A stretch of 64,000 nucleotides of DNA, taken from the NCBI RefSeq assembly GCF_907163085.1, contig NZ_CAJQTX010000009.1:577346-641345 (forward strand), given 5' to 3'. Within the stretch, counting starts at the first letter, position 1, and each line of letters opens with the position of its first letter. This document shows, one piece after another, positions 35,270-45,082 of the stretch. The notes beneath the pieces were generated by a model. That model worked only from the letters and a program-made list of their open reading frames with translations. It ran no database searches and was not told where the DNA came from. This DNA is from Candidatus Accumulibacter sp. ACC003 (GTDB taxonomy: Bacteria > Pseudomonadota > Gammaproteobacteria > Burkholderiales > Rhodocyclaceae). The translations under genes and the position numbers were made by a program.

Positions 35270-35628
35270 TGATGGCCTACCCGCCAGCCGCGCCGCGTGA
35301 GGGCGAGTTGTTATTTTGCTTGCGCTTTTGCCATCGTTATCTTGATGGTATAGGGATCGAATCTTATCCCTGTAATGCCCTCCCTACAAGCGAAGATGGC
35401 GCTCGGGCCTGGTTATCGCTAGCCGTTCAGCCATCACCGCCAGCGGCTACCTCATTGCCCCTATATCGGTTCAGTATCACCAGGTTGTTGTGGGCCTAGA
35501 TGATGCTCTCTTCATCATTACCAAGCCGCTTTCGGCCAACCGTGCCGGCCCCGGCACCTGTATCTCGCCAGCCGCCGCCTGGTGATCAGCGGCCTGGCGG
35601 TTGCCAGCCGATCGACAAGGCGAATAAG
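35270..35628. other. Divergent intergenic region between brxF and dciA
   Basis: About 360 bases without a supported gene; a 76-codon open frame here has no recognisable features. It must hold the BREX promoter (minus strand) and the dciA promoter (plus strand). It is less GC-rich than the dcw side. An inverted repeat at 35352-35371 is the only striking element, and no clear -35/-10 pair could be fixed. Confidence 0.5.
35352..35371. promoter_or_regulatory. Inverted repeat upstream of the BREX operon, possible operator
   Basis: Arms AGGGAT (35352-35357) and ATCCCT (35366-35371) around an 8-base spacer, 82 bases upstream of brxF. On the minus strand a TATACC -10-like hexamer overlaps one arm. 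An operator for a BREX regulator is plausible but unproven. Confidence 0.4.
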
Positions 35629-36102
35629 ATGCGTCGATTGATTATCCATAAACCTCTGAGGCGCGCGATGGCCGACTCGCTCGGGAACTATCTGGAAGCA
35701 GCCGACGATAGCAGCAAGCTGCTGGTGCACGCGCGCCTGCTGGGCAGGGTCGCCGAGATCTACCAGCAGATCGCGCCGCCCCATCTTGGCCAGGCGAGCA
35801 CCCTGGCCAATTTCAAGTCGGGGATCATGGTGGTCCATGCCAGCAGTGGCGCGGTCGCCACCAAACTGCGCCAGATGACGCCGAGGCTGGTCGACGAAAT
35901 GTTGCAACGGGGGATCGAGTGTCGGGGGCTTGAGGTGAAGGTGCGCGCGCTGGACGCTCGTCCGGCGCCCCGGCTTGCCGCCCAGAAGCCGCTCAGCGTC
36001 AGGACCAGTCAGGCCCTGAGCGCGCTGAGCGAGTCGCTACCGGTGTCACCCTTGCGTGGCGCGCTCGAGAAGCTGCTGGCGCGCGCGCCTAGAGAGGAAT
36101 GA
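35629..36102 (+). CDS. dciA: DciA-like helicase-loading protein (DUF721)
   Basis: A protein of about 157 residues of the DUF721 family, which loads the replicative helicase DnaB in bacteria lacking DnaC. The KH-like segment G-I-M-V-V-H-A-S-S-G-A-V-A-T-K-L-R-Q-M matches the family's conserved core. Two starts fit: 35629 with AAGG 8 bases ahead, and 35668 with GAGG 6 bases ahead; the longer form is listed. In Betaproteobacteria this gene usually lies next to lpxC, convergent with it, as here. The last 14 bases overlap the small membrane protein on the other strand. Confidence 0.78.
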   Translation: MRRLIIHKPLRRAMADSLGNYLEAADDSSKLLVHARLLGRVAEIYQQIAPPHLGQASTLANFKSGIMVVHASSGAVATKLRQMTPRLVDEMLQRGIECRGLEVKVRALDARPAPRLAAQKPLSVRTSQALSALSESLPVSPLRGALEKLLARAPREE

Positions 36103-36277
36103 CCGCCACCCGCTCGACGATCAGCAGCGCGAAGATCAATAGCGCGACGATCAACGAATAGCGAAAGACTCGCCAGGCGAAGTAGAGGTAGCGCGCGTCT
36201 TTGGTAAACAGAAAGATGAGCACGCCGGCGGCAACGGTGATTACCGTCAATACCGCCAGCAGGCGCATCAGCCACAT
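36089..36277 (-). CDS. Small two-helix membrane protein downstream of lpxC
   Basis: A 62-residue hydrophobic protein with two predicted helices separated by a charged T-K-D-A-R-Y-L-Y turn. It begins 4 bases after the lpxC stop, so it is probably translated from the dcw message. I do not recognise the family. Its hydrophobic pattern and tight linkage argue that it is real. Confidence 0.6.
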   Translation of the reverse strand: MWLMRLLAVLTVITVAAGVLIFLFTKDARYLYFAWRVFRYSLIVALLIFALLIVERVAVIPL

Positions 36278-36281
36278 CGGA

Positions 36282-37208
36282 TCAGACCGCCGGCAGGGTC
36301 AACCAATGCGCCAGCGACTGCGGAGCGAGGTCGCGGTTTTCGAAGCTGACGTATTCCCAGGCGTCGGGAGTCGCCAGCAACTCGCGGGCCAGCGCGTTGT
36401 TCAGTGCGTGCCCCGACTTGTGCGCGACAAACGAAGCCAGCAAGGGGTTTCCGAGCAGATAGAGGTCACCGATGGCGTCGAGCACCTTGTGCTTGACAAA
36501 CTCGTCGCTGTAGCGCAGACCCTCGGCATTGAGCACCCGGTACTCGTCGAGGACCACCGCGTTGTCGAGGCCGCCGCCTTGTGCGAGACCGTTCTCGCGC
36601 AGCCATTCGACTTCATGCATGAAACCGAAGGTGCGCGCCCGCGCTACTTCGCGGACGTACGAGTTGTCGGCAAAATCGATGACCACCGACTGGCCCGTGC
36701 GATCGATCGCCGGATGATTGAAGCCGATCGAAAACGACAGCCGATAGCCGTCGTAAGGCTCGAAACGCGCCCACTTGTCGCCGGCCTGGTCGGTTTCGCG
36801 GACCTCGATCGGTCGTTTCACGCGGATGAACTTCTTGGCCACGGGCTGTTCCTCGATCCCGGCCGACTGGATCAGGAAGACGAACGGTGACGCCGAGCCG
36901 TCGAGGATCGGTAGTTCGGCCGCATCCAGATCGACGAAGGCGTTGTCGATGCCGAGGCCGGCAAAAGCCGACATCAGGTGTTCGATGGTGCCGACCTTGA
37001 CGCCGTCGCGCTCCAGACACGAGCACATCCGCGTATCGCCGATCAGCAGCGCCGAAGCCGGCAGGTCGACCACCGGCTCGAGATCGATGCGGCGAAAGAC
37101 GATTCCGGTAGCGGGCGCAGCCGGGCGCAGGCAGATGTTCACCTTGACGCCGGAGTGCAGACCGACGCCGGCGGCGCGGATCACTGACTTGAGAGTTCGT
37201 TGCTTCAA
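36282..37208 (-). CDS. lpxC: UDP-3-O-acyl-N-acetylglucosamine deacetylase
   Basis: A 308-residue zinc enzyme making the committed step of lipid A synthesis. The N-terminal [16 protein letters not shown] is diagnostic. The zinc ligands are in E-H-L-M-S-A and [10 protein letters not shown], and the substrate Tyr/Phe loop is present. It is the last enzyme gene of the dcw cluster, 96 bases behind ftsZ. The gap could hold a secondary promoter, but none was fixed. Confidence 0.97.
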   Translation of the reverse strand: MKQRTLKSVIRAAGVGLHSGVKVNICLRPAAPATGIVFRRIDLEPVVDLPASALLIGDTRMCSCLERDGVKVGTIEHLMSAFAGLGIDNAFVDLDAAELPILDGSASPFVFLIQSAGIEEQPVAKKFIRVKRPIEVRETDQAGDKWARFEPYDGYRLSFSIGFNHPAIDRTGQSVVIDFADNSYVREVARARTFGFMHEVEWLRENGLAQGGGLDNAVVLDEYRVLNAEGLRYSDEFVKHKVLDAIGDLYLLGNPLLASFVAHKSGHALNNALARELLATPDAWEYVSFENRDLAPQSLAHWLTLPAV

Positions 37209-37304
37209 TATGTTCTTGACAGACGGTGGAACCGGTGAATTCTAGCACAGCCAGCGCTGTCCCGGAACTCACCGGCGCCGCAGAGGAGGTGCAGCCAGGC
37301 GCGC

Positions 37305-38486
37305 TCAGTCAGCCTGTTTTCTGAGAAACGCCGGGATATCCCAGCGATCGACACCGCTGTTGGCCAGCGCTTCGACGGTCGCGCTGCGGCCCTTGCGGAA
37401 GACCGCTGGCGTCTGGTCGAGGCTCGAGTAATCGATCCCCTGGTGGCCGCTGCTGGCGTAGCGACCGTCGGTGCCGGTGGCCTGCGTCAGCGAGCTGTTG
37501 ATCACTTCGAAGCTCTGTCTCTTGGCCTGCGCCTGACCGAGGCCGGTAGCAACGACCGTGACGCGAATCTCGTCGCCAATGCTTTCGTCGTAGACCGCGC
37601 CGAAAATGATGTGTGCGTCGTCGGCGGCAAAAGCGCGGACGGTGTTCATCACCTCGTTCACTTCCTTCATCTTCAAGGAGCGCGTGGCGGTGATATTGAC
37701 CAGGACGCCCTTGGCACCCGACAGGTTAACGCCCTCCAGCAGCGGCGACGCGACGGCTCTCTCGGCGGCAATCCGCGCGCGGTCGACGCCGGCAGCGTTG
37801 GCCGTGCCCATCATCGCCATCCCCATCTCGCCCATCACCGTTCGCACGTCCTCGAAGTCGACGTTGACCAGGCCGGGAAAGTTGATGATTTCGGCAATAC
37901 CGCCCACCGCATTGCGCAGGACGTTATCGGCGGCCTTGAAGGCATCGTCCATCGATACGTCATCGCCAAGGACGTCCATCAAGCGGTCATTGAGGATGAC
38001 AATCAGCGAATCGACATTCTTTTGCAGCTCGGCGATACCCGCCTCGGCAATTTTCAGGCGCTTGCCCTCAAAGCCAAAGGGCTTGGTGACGACGGCGACG
38101 GTCAGCACGCCGAGCTCGCGCGCCACCTCGGCGACGATCGGCGCAGCACCGGTGCCGGTTCCGCCGCCCATACCCGCGGTGATGAACACCATGTGGGCGC
38201 CGGCCAACGATTGGGCAATCGTCTCGCGCTCCTCTTCGGCGGCGCTACGCCCGGCCTCCGGTTTGGCGCCGGCGCCGAGGCCGCTCTTGCCAAGCTGCAG
38301 CTTCTGGACTGCAACGCTGCGGTTGAGTGCCTGCGAGTCGGTATTGGCGGCGATGAAGTCAACGCCATTGACGCCCTCGCGGATCATGTGATCGACGGCG
38401 TTGCCACCGGCGCCACCGATGCCGATCACCTTGATGACGGTATCGCGCTCGCCGCCACTTTCTTCTCTATCGATTATTTCAAACAT
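37305..38486 (-). CDS. ftsZ: Cell division protein FtsZ
   Basis: A tubulin-like GTPase of 393 residues that forms the Z ring. G-G-G-T-G-T-G is the tubulin signature and I-G-I-G-G-A-G-G-N-A the first nucleotide loop. The C-terminal tail ends in W-D-I-P-A-F-L-R-K-Q, the peptide bound by FtsA and ZipA. The start at 38486 is chosen because GAGGAG precedes it and the upstream in-frame ATG gives an unrelated extension. It lies 64 bases after ftsA. Confidence 0.98.
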   Translation of the reverse strand: MFEIIDREESGGERDTVIKVIGIGGAGGNAVDHMIREGVNGVDFIAANTDSQALNRSVAVQKLQLGKSGLGAGAKPEAGRSAAEEERETIAQSLAGAHMVFITAGMGGGTGTGAAPIVAEVARELGVLTVAVVTKPFGFEGKRLKIAEAGIAELQKNVDSLIVILNDRLMDVLGDDVSMDDAFKAADNVLRNAVGGIAEIINFPGLVNVDFEDVRTVMGEMGMAMMGTANAAGVDRARIAAERAVASPLLEGVNLSGAKGVLVNITATRSLKMKEVNEVMNTVRAFAADDAHIIFGAVYDESIGDEIRVTVVATGLGQAQAKRQSFEVINSSLTQATGTDGRYASSGHQGIDYSSLDQTPAVFRKGRSATVEALANSGVDRWDIPAFLRKQAD

Positions 38487-38550
38487 TGTCGTCTCCTCTG
38501 CAAAAAGCCTGCTAACTGCCAAAAATTGATAACTGCTACCCTGCGTGCGA

Positions 38551-39780
38551 TCAGAAGTTCTTGCCGAACCAGGACTTCATTCGCCCGAATACCTGCTTGA
38601 CGTCTCTTGTTTCTCGTACTTTCAAGCCACGCTTGCGTTGCGTCTGCGCTTCGAGCAGCAGACCACAAGCGGTAGCGAAGCGGGGGCTCTGCACGACGTC
38701 GGCGAGAGCACCCTGATACTTGGGTATGCCGAGGCGCACCGGCATGTGGAAAATCTCTTCACCGAGTTCGATCATCCCCGGCATCACCGACGCGCCGCCG
38801 GTCAGGACGATTCCCGAAGACAGGACGTCCTCGAAACCCGAGCGCCGCAGCTCGGCCTGAATCAGTTCGAACAGCTCCTCGACGCGCGGCTGGATGACGT
38901 CGGCCAGCGCCCGCCGGGACAACTTGCGCGAAGGGCGGTCGTCGACGCCGATGACGTCGATGGTGTCTTCCGGGTCGGCCAGATCGGCCAGCGCGCAGCC
39001 GTAGCGGCGCTTGATGTCTTCCGCCTCGCGGGTGGGCGTCCGCAGGGCCATGGCGATATCGTTGGTCACCTGATCGCCGGCAATCGGGATGACCGAGGTA
39101 TGACGGATCGCGCCTTGCGTCCAGACGGCCAGATCGGTGGTGCCACCGCCAATGTCGATCAGGCAGATGCCGAGGTCTTTTTCATCCTCGGAGAGCACCG
39201 CGCAGCTCGAGGCGAGCGGCTGCAGAACCAGGTCGTTGACCTCCAGACCACAGCGCCGCACGCACTTGACGATGTTCTGCGCGGCGGAAACCGCGCCGGT
39301 GACGATATGCACCTTGACTTCGAGGCGGAAACCGCTCATGCCGATCGGCTCGCGGATGCCGTCCTGGTCGTCGATGATGAACTCCTGCGTGAGGATGTGC
39401 AGGATTTCCTGATCGGCCGGGATCGGCATCGCGCGCGCCGTTTCAATGACCCTTTCGACGTCCATCGTGGTCACCTCGCGGTCCTTGATGGCGACCATGC
39501 CGTTTGAGTTGAAGCTCCTGATGTGGCTGCCAGCGATACCCGTGTAGACGTCGCGAACCTTGCAGTCGGCCATCAGTTCAACCTCCTGCAGGACGCGCGA
39601 AATCGTCGCCACGGTCTCTTCGATGTTGACCACCACGCCCTTCTTGAGCCCTCTCGATTCCTGCGAGCCCATGCCGATCACGTTTACCCGACCTTCGGGC
39701 GTGAGTTCAGCCACCAGCGCGACAATCTTCGACGTACCGATATCGAGTCCGACGATCAGATCCTTGCTATCCCTGCTCAT
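38551..39780 (-). CDS. ftsA: Cell division protein FtsA
   Basis: A 409-residue actin-like ATPase that anchors FtsZ to the membrane. The N-terminal L-I-V-G-L-D-I-G-T-S-K and the phosphate-2 motif I-D-I-G-G-G-T-T-D are intact, and the C-terminus ends in a basic amphipathic helix (G-R-M-K-S-W-F-G-K-N-F). Its start overlaps the ftsQ stop by 4 bases. Confidence 0.98.
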   Translation of the reverse strand: MSRDSKDLIVGLDIGTSKIVALVAELTPEGRVNVIGMGSQESRGLKKGVVVNIEETVATISRVLQEVELMADCKVRDVYTGIAGSHIRSFNSNGMVAIKDREVTTMDVERVIETARAMPIPADQEILHILTQEFIIDDQDGIREPIGMSGFRLEVKVHIVTGAVSAAQNIVKCVRRCGLEVNDLVLQPLASSCAVLSEDEKDLGICLIDIGGGTTDLAVWTQGAIRHTSVIPIAGDQVTNDIAMALRTPTREAEDIKRRYGCALADLADPEDTIDVIGVDDRPSRKLSRRALADVIQPRVEELFELIQAELRRSGFEDVLSSGIVLTGGASVMPGMIELGEEIFHMPVRLGIPKYQGALADVVQSPRFATACGLLLEAQTQRKRGLKVRETRDVKQVFGRMKSWFGKNF

Positions 39781-40529
39781 TTCTTTCCTTTGCGTTCTTG
39801 ACCCACGCTTGCCGCAAAGCGCAGTGCGAAGCCGTTGGGATACCGCATATCCACCGCCAGCGGCCGGCCATGGCGGGTATCCGACAGCGTCGGGTAGTAG
39901 TCGACGAAACGTTGCAGGCGGACGCGGATCGGCGCCTTGGCCTGTTCCCGCCCGAGTTCAACCAACATCCCATCCTCCAGTTCGAGCGCCCACGCCAGAC
40001 GCGGCGACAGCGTCACCTGTGCCAGCGGCTGCTCGATGGGTTTCAAGAGCTGCACAAACTCCTGGTGACGACGCAATACTTCGGCCGCCGACCCAACCGG
40101 GCCGCTGAGCCGCGGCAGCTGCCGGTCTCCGGACAAGGAGGCCGCGAAGACCTCGCCGAAGGTATTGACCAGTTCGCCGTTGCCCTCGCCCCAATGCGCC
40201 ACGGCCTGTTGCTCCTCGATGCGCACGCCGATCCGCGCCGGCCATTCCCGCCACAGCTCGGCGTGGCGTACCCAGGGCAGGCTCTCGAGTGACTGACGCA
40301 AGGCTTCGAGATTGACGGTGAAGAAGCTGCTGCGCAGCAGTTCGCTGAGCGCTTGCTCCAGCTCGAGACGCTGCACTTCTCGCAACTCGTGTTTTACCCG
40401 CACCTCCTGGTGCGGCAAGACGTGCAGGCGCGACGCGCCCCAGATCACCGCGGCGGCCAGCAGCGTCGCCCCTGCGGCCAGATACAGCAGGTCGGCAAGC
40501 GCCGTCATCAAGTGCGGTTTGTGCCACAT
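39777..40529 (-). CDS. ftsQ: Cell division protein FtsQ
   Basis: A 250-residue bitopic membrane protein with one N-terminal helix (about residues 12-32), a POTRA domain (about 40-110) and a beta domain. The D-x-x-x...L-P-W-V-R-H-A-E-L-W-R-E-W-P segment is typical. It recruits FtsB/FtsL to the divisome. A second in-frame Met at residue 8 is an alternative start. It begins 3 bases after ddl. Confidence 0.94.
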   Translation of the reverse strand: MWHKPHLMTALADLLYLAAGATLLAAAVIWGASRLHVLPHQEVRVKHELREVQRLELEQALSELLRSSFFTVNLEALRQSLESLPWVRHAELWREWPARIGVRIEEQQAVAHWGEGNGELVNTFGEVFAASLSGDRQLPRLSGPVGSAAEVLRRHQEFVQLLKPIEQPLAQVTLSPRLAWALELEDGMLVELGREQAKAPIRVRLQRFVDYYPTLSDTRHGRPLAVDMRYPNGFALRFAASVGQERKGKK

Positions 40530-40532
40530 CGC

Positions 40533-41468
40533 TCATCCCAGGGTGGCAAGTGCAAGGACACGAACGACCAGTTCGTCGTAGGTGATGCCCGCCGCTCGCG
40601 CCGCCATCGGCACCAACGAGTGGTCGGTCATCCCGGGCGAGGTATTGACCTCGAGGAAGTAGGCCTGGACGCTGCCATCGGCGCGGGTCTGATCCATCAG
40701 AAAGTCGACGCGACCCCAGCCACGGCCGCCAAGAACGCGAAACGCCGCGAGAGCCTGCTCGCGAAGCTCGCGTTCACGGCTTTCCGGCAGACCGCAAGGG
40801 CAACGGTAGACGGTATCGTCACGCAGGTATTTGGCTTCGTAATCATAAAATTCGGTGCTCGGTTCGATCTTGACGATCGGCAAGGCCTGGTCGCCGAGAA
40901 TGGCAACCGTGTATTCTCCACCAAGAATGGCGCGTTCGGCGATCACCAGCGAATCGTATTTGCCGGCGACAGCGTACGCGGCGGCCAGCTCGCCGGCGCG
41001 GCAGACCTTGCTGATGCCGATCGACGAGCCTTCGTTGGCCGGTTTGACGAACATCGGCAGACCGAGCTCGGCTTCGACGGCGGCCAGGTCACTATCGGCG
41101 TTGAGTAGCACGGATTGCGGAATCGGCAGGCCCGCGGCGCGCCAGAGCATCTTGCTGCGCCACTTGTCCATGCCCACCGCCGACGCCATCACACCGCTGC
41201 CGGTATAGGGAATAGCCATCAGTTCCAGGCAACCCTGGATCGTCCCGTCTTCGCCGTAGCGCCCGTGCAGGGCAATGAAGGCGCGATCGAAGGCAGCCAG
41301 ATCGTCGAGTTTGCGCAGCGCCGGGTCAAAGGCATGCGCATCGACACCCTGCCGGCACAGCGCCGCGAGAACCCGCGAACCGCTATTCAGCGAGACCTCG
41401 CGTTCCGCCGAGCGACCGCCGAAAAGGACCGCGACCTTGCCGAAATCATGAACGTTCAAGGTATTCAT
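40533..41468 (-). CDS. ddl: D-alanine--D-alanine ligase
   Basis: A 311-residue ATP-grasp enzyme that makes the D-Ala-D-Ala dipeptide used by MurF. The N-terminal [13 protein letters not shown], the [10 protein letters not shown] loop and the C-terminal [10 protein letters not shown] metal site are all intact. It is the DdlB form by position, between murC and ftsQ. Confidence 0.96.
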   Translation of the reverse strand: MNTLNVHDFGKVAVLFGGRSAEREVSLNSGSRVLAALCRQGVDAHAFDPALRKLDDLAAFDRAFIALHGRYGEDGTIQGCLELMAIPYTGSGVMASAVGMDKWRSKMLWRAAGLPIPQSVLLNADSDLAAVEAELGLPMFVKPANEGSSIGISKVCRAGELAAAYAVAGKYDSLVIAERAILGGEYTVAILGDQALPIVKIEPSTEFYDYEAKYLRDDTVYRCPCGLPESRERELREQALAAFRVLGGRGWGRVDFLMDQTRADGSVQAYFLEVNTSPGMTDHSLVPMAARAAGITYDELVVRVLALATLG

Positions 41469-41469
41469 C

Positions 41470-42858
41470 CTAGCCAGCCACCAACTTGCCGGCGAGCGAG
41501 CCGATCGAGCCGGCGCCCATGGTCATCACCACGTCGCCATCACGCACCATGTCGCGAATCGCTTGTGGCAGATCGCCGACGTTCTCGACAAACAGCGGTT
41601 CGACCTTGCCGGCGACGCGCAGGGCTCGCGCCAGCGCACGCCCGTCGGCGGCGACGATGGCCTGTTCGCCAGCCGCGTAGACTTCGGCCAGAACCAGTGC
41701 GTCAACAGTGCTCAGGACGCTGACGAAATCCTCGAAGCAGTCGCGCGTACGGGTGTAGCGGTGCGGCTGAAAGGCGAGCAAGAGACGACGGCCGGGAAAG
41801 GCGCCGCGGGCGGCGGCAATCGTCGCGCGCATCTCGACCGGATGGTGGCCATAGTCGTCGACGACGCTGAAGGACGTGCCGTTGGCCAGATGGACGTCCG
41901 CGTAGCGCTGGAAGCGCCGACCGACGCCCTTGAAATCGGTCAGCGCCTTGACGATCGCCGTGTCGGCAACGCCCAACTCGCTGGCCACGGCGATCGCTGC
42001 CAGGGCGTTCAGGATGTTATGTCGTCCGGGCAGGTTGAGGGTCACCGGCAGGCGGCTGATGGTGCCGTTGACGCGCACGCAATCGAAGCGCATCTGACCT
42101 TCGTCAGCGCAGATATTCTCGGCATAGACGTTGGCCGAAGCGTCCAGGCCGTAGGTGACGATTTGCTTGCTGACCTGCGGCATGATTTCGCGGACGTTGG
42201 CGTCGTCGGCGCAGAGCACCGCCACACCGTAAAACGGCAGGCGCTGCAGGAAATCGACGAAGGCCTGCTTCAGCCGGCTGAAATCGTGGCCGTAAGTCTC
42301 CATGTGATCGGCATCGATGTTGGTGACGATCGAGATCACCGGCGAAAGAAACAGGAACGAGGCGTCGGACTCGTCGGCTTCGGCCACCAGAAAGTCGCCC
42401 GAACCGAGCCGGGCGTTGGCGCCGGCCGCGTTGAGCAGGCCGCCGATGACGAAAGTCGGGTCCATCCCACCCTCGGCAAGAATCGAAGCGGCGAGGCTGG
42501 TGGTGGTGGTCTTGCCGTGCGTTCCGGCGACGGCGATCCCCTGTTTGAGGCGCATCAATTCAGCCAGCATCTGTGCGCGCGGCACCACCGGCAGATTGCA
42601 CTGCCGGGCCGCGACGACCTCGGGGTTGTCGGCCTTGACCGCCGACGAGACCACTACCGCGTCGGCACCATTGACGTTTTCGGCGGCGTGCCCGACGACG
42701 GTACGCACGCCGATACTCGCCAGACGCCGGGTGGTCGCGTTGTCAGCGAGATCCGAGCCACTGACCGCGAAGCCCAGATTGGCCAGAACCTCGGCAATGC
42801 CGCTCATCCCGGCGCCGCCGATACCGACGAAATGAATTCTCTTTACTTTGTGTTTCAC
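41470..42858 (-). CDS. murC: UDP-N-acetylmuramate--L-alanine ligase
   Basis: A Mur ligase of 462 residues adding the first amino acid of the peptide stem. [12 protein letters not shown] lies at the N-terminus and the ATP loop is G-T-H-G-K-T-T-T. The frame extends upstream, but the GTG at 42858 overlaps the murG stop (GTGA) and gives the family's usual N-terminus. It ends 1 base before ddl. Confidence 0.97.
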   Translation of the reverse strand: MKHKVKRIHFVGIGGAGMSGIAEVLANLGFAVSGSDLADNATTRRLASIGVRTVVGHAAENVNGADAVVVSSAVKADNPEVVAARQCNLPVVPRAQMLAELMRLKQGIAVAGTHGKTTTTSLAASILAEGGMDPTFVIGGLLNAAGANARLGSGDFLVAEADESDASFLFLSPVISIVTNIDADHMETYGHDFSRLKQAFVDFLQRLPFYGVAVLCADDANVREIMPQVSKQIVTYGLDASANVYAENICADEGQMRFDCVRVNGTISRLPVTLNLPGRHNILNALAAIAVASELGVADTAIVKALTDFKGVGRRFQRYADVHLANGTSFSVVDDYGHHPVEMRATIAAARGAFPGRRLLLAFQPHRYTRTRDCFEDFVSVLSTVDALVLAEVYAAGEQAIVAADGRALARALRVAGKVEPLFVENVGDLPQAIRDMVRDGDVVMTMGAGSIGSLAGKLVAG

Positions 42859-43925
42859 TTGACCAGTTCCTCGCACATCCGTGCCACGTCTGCCGTCGCT
42901 GCCGGCTTGGCCAGCGCGCGTGCGCACTCGGCCATGGCCAGCAATTGGCTGCGCGGGTAATCGCGCAGCCGGCTGATTGCCGCGGGCGTCATCTGCGGCT
43001 GTGGCAGCAGAGTCGCCGCGCCGGCCGCCGCCAGGAATCTGGCGTTGCTCGTCTGATGATCGTCAACCGCGTAAGGGAAGGGAACCAGGACGCTCGCTAC
43101 GCCAGTCGCCGCCAGCTCGGCAACGGTCAGCGCGCCGGCCCGGCAGAGCACCAGGTCGGCCCACTCGTAGGCCGCCGCCATGTCGTCGATGAAAGCGACG
43201 CACTGCGCCTGTACGCCGGCCACCTGATAGTTCTCGCGCAGTTGCGCAAGGTGCTTCTCGCCGGCTTGATGGATGACCTCCGGGCGCTGTGGCGGGTCAA
43301 TCAGCGCCAGACCCCGGGGGACCGTCTCGTTGAGCGCCGCGGCGCCCAGGCTGCCGCCAAGAACCAGCAAACGCAGCACTGGCTGGCGACCGGCGAGGCG
43401 TTCGGCGGGTGGCGCCACGCGGCTCATCTCGGGCCGCAAGGGATTGCCCACCCAGACGCCTTTCGGCAGCACGTCGGGGAAGCCACAGGCGACCCGGTCG
43501 GCGAAGCGAGCGAGTAGGCGGTTGGCCAGACCGGCCACCGAATTCTGCTCATGAATGATCAGCGGGTAGCGCAACAAGGCGGCGACGAGGCCACCCGGAA
43601 AGCTGATATAGCCGCCCATGCCGAGAACGACGTCGGGTCGAACGCGGCGAATTTCCCGCCGCGCCTGCCAGCACGCCGAGAGCAGATGGAAGGGAAGCTG
43701 TAGCTTGCGGAGCAGGCCCTTGCCACGTAACGCAGCAAAGCGCACCCACGCCATTTCGTAGCCGCGCTCGGGAACCAGCCTGGCTTCCATGCTACCAGGC
43801 GCACCCATCCACACCACGTTCCAGTTGCGGCTACGCAGCAGGTCGGCGACCGCCAGGCCCGGGAAAACGTGCCCACCGGTGCCGCCAGCCATCACCAGCA
43901 GCGTCTTGCCGAGCGGCGCACTCAT
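42855..43925 (-). CDS. murG: UDP-N-acetylglucosamine transferase MurG (lipid II synthesis)
   Basis: A 356-residue peripheral membrane glycosyltransferase converting lipid I to lipid II. The [10 protein letters not shown] loop near residue 15, the H-E-Q-N-S-V-A-G motif, and the C-terminal S-R-A-G-A-like [11 protein letters not shown] are seen. The open frame runs far upstream, but the ATG at 43925 overlaps the ftsW stop by 4 bases and is the correct start. Confidence 0.97.
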   Translation of the reverse strand: MSAPLGKTLLVMAGGTGGHVFPGLAVADLLRSRNWNVVWMGAPGSMEARLVPERGYEMAWVRFAALRGKGLLRKLQLPFHLLSACWQARREIRRVRPDVVLGMGGYISFPGGLVAALLRYPLIIHEQNSVAGLANRLLARFADRVACGFPDVLPKGVWVGNPLRPEMSRVAPPAERLAGRQPVLRLLVLGGSLGAAALNETVPRGLALIDPPQRPEVIHQAGEKHLAQLRENYQVAGVQAQCVAFIDDMAAAYEWADLVLCRAGALTVAELAATGVASVLVPFPYAVDDHQTSNARFLAAAGAATLLPQPQMTPAAISRLRDYPRSQLLAMAECARALAKPAATADVARMCEELVK

Positions 43926-45082
43926 ACCTTCGCTCCGCGCATCAACTGGCGATTTTCCCAGTCGATCCGTAGCAGCACCGCGACGGCAACGCAATTGGCG
44001 AGGATCCCCGAGCCGCCGAAGCTCATCAGCGGCAGCGTCAAACCCTTGGTCGGCAAGAGGCCGCTGTTGACGCCCATGTTGATGAAACTCTGGACGCCCA
44101 ACCAGACGCCCAGTCCCTGCGCGACCAGCGCCGAATAGAGGCGGTCGAGAGCGACCGCCTGGCGACCGATGGCAAAGGCCCGCTGCACCACCAGTCCGAA
44201 CAGGATGATCACCACCACAACGCCGACGAAACCGAGTTCTTCGGCGATGACGGCCAGCAAGAAGTCGGTGTGCGCTTCCGGCAGGTAGAACAACTTTTCG
44301 ACACTGGCACCAAGGCCGACGCCCATCAATTCGCCGCGACCGAAGGCGATCAACGCGTGTGACAACTGGTAACCGCGTCCGAAGGCGTCCGCCCAGGGGT
44401 CCATGAAACCAAAGATGCGATCGCGTCGATAGGGTGACAGGATGATCAGCGCCGCGAAGGCGGCGACCATGACGATGATCAGCACGACGAACAGGCGCGC
44501 CCGCATGCCGCCGAGGAAAAGAATGCTGAAGGCGACCGAGATGATCACCACGAAGGCACCGAAGTCGGGTTCCTTGAGCAGCAGGAAGCCAACGGCGACC
44601 ATCGCGCAGGCCATCGGCAGGAAAGCCTTCTTCAGGTCGTGCATGTGCGGCATCTTGCGCGCCGTATAGTCGGCGGCGTAGAGAACGGCAAACAACTTCA
44701 TCAGCTCGGACGGTTGCAGGTTGACAATACCCAGCGGCAGCCAGCGCTGCGCGCCGTTGACCTCGCGGCCAACGCCGGGGACGAGAACCAGCGCGAGCAG
44801 CAGGAAACCGCCGACGAACAGCCACGGCGACCATTGTTGCCAGGTCGACATCGGCACCTGAAAGGCCACGACGGCAGCGACCAGTCCGATGATCACAAAA
44901 ACGGCATGGCGAACCAGGTAGTAGGCTGGCTGATTGCCGGTGCCGCGCGCCGCCTCGGCCGTCGCCATCGACGCCGAATAGACCATCACCATGCCGATCA
45001 TCAGCAGGATCAAAGTGCTCCAGAGCAGCACCAGATCGATTTCCGATGGCAGGCGGCGCGGCGCATCGAGAGTTCGCAGCAT
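43922..45082 (-). CDS. ftsW: Septal peptidoglycan polymerase FtsW
   Basis: A 386-residue SEDS-family membrane polymerase with about ten helices. Conserved elements are S-E-L-M-K-L in the middle, the E-L-G-F-V-G-V loop, and the final G-G-S-G segment. FtsW polymerises lipid II at the septum with FtsI. The ATG at 45082 shares one base with the murD stop (TGATG); the upstream extension is an artefact. Confidence 0.97.
   Translation of the reverse strand: MLRTLDAPRRLPSEIDLVLLWSTLILLMIGMVMVYSASMATAEAARGTGNQPAYYLVRHAVFVIIGLVAAVVAFQVPMSTWQQWSPWLFVGGFLLLALVLVPGVGREVNGAQRWLPLGIVNLQPSELMKLFAVLYAADYTARKMPHMHDLKKAFLPMACAMVAVGFLLLKEPDFGAFVVIISVAFSILFLGGMRARLFVVLIIVMVAAFAALIILSPYRRDRIFGFMDPWADAFGRGYQLSHALIAFGRGELMGVGLGASVEKLFYLPEAHTDFLLAVIAEELGFVGVVVVIILFGLVVQRAFAIGRQAVALDRLYSALVAQGLGVWLGVQSFINMGVNSGLLPTKGLTLPLMSFGGSGILANCVAVAVLLRIDWENRQLMRGAKV

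Noticed and set aside
35269-35499. 76-codon frame between brxF and dciA
   Set aside because: No ribosome site, domain or hydrophobic pattern; lies over the probable BREX promoter.
37443-38600. 385-codon plus-strand frame opposite ftsZ
   Set aside because: Antisense shadow of ftsZ with no recognisable domain.
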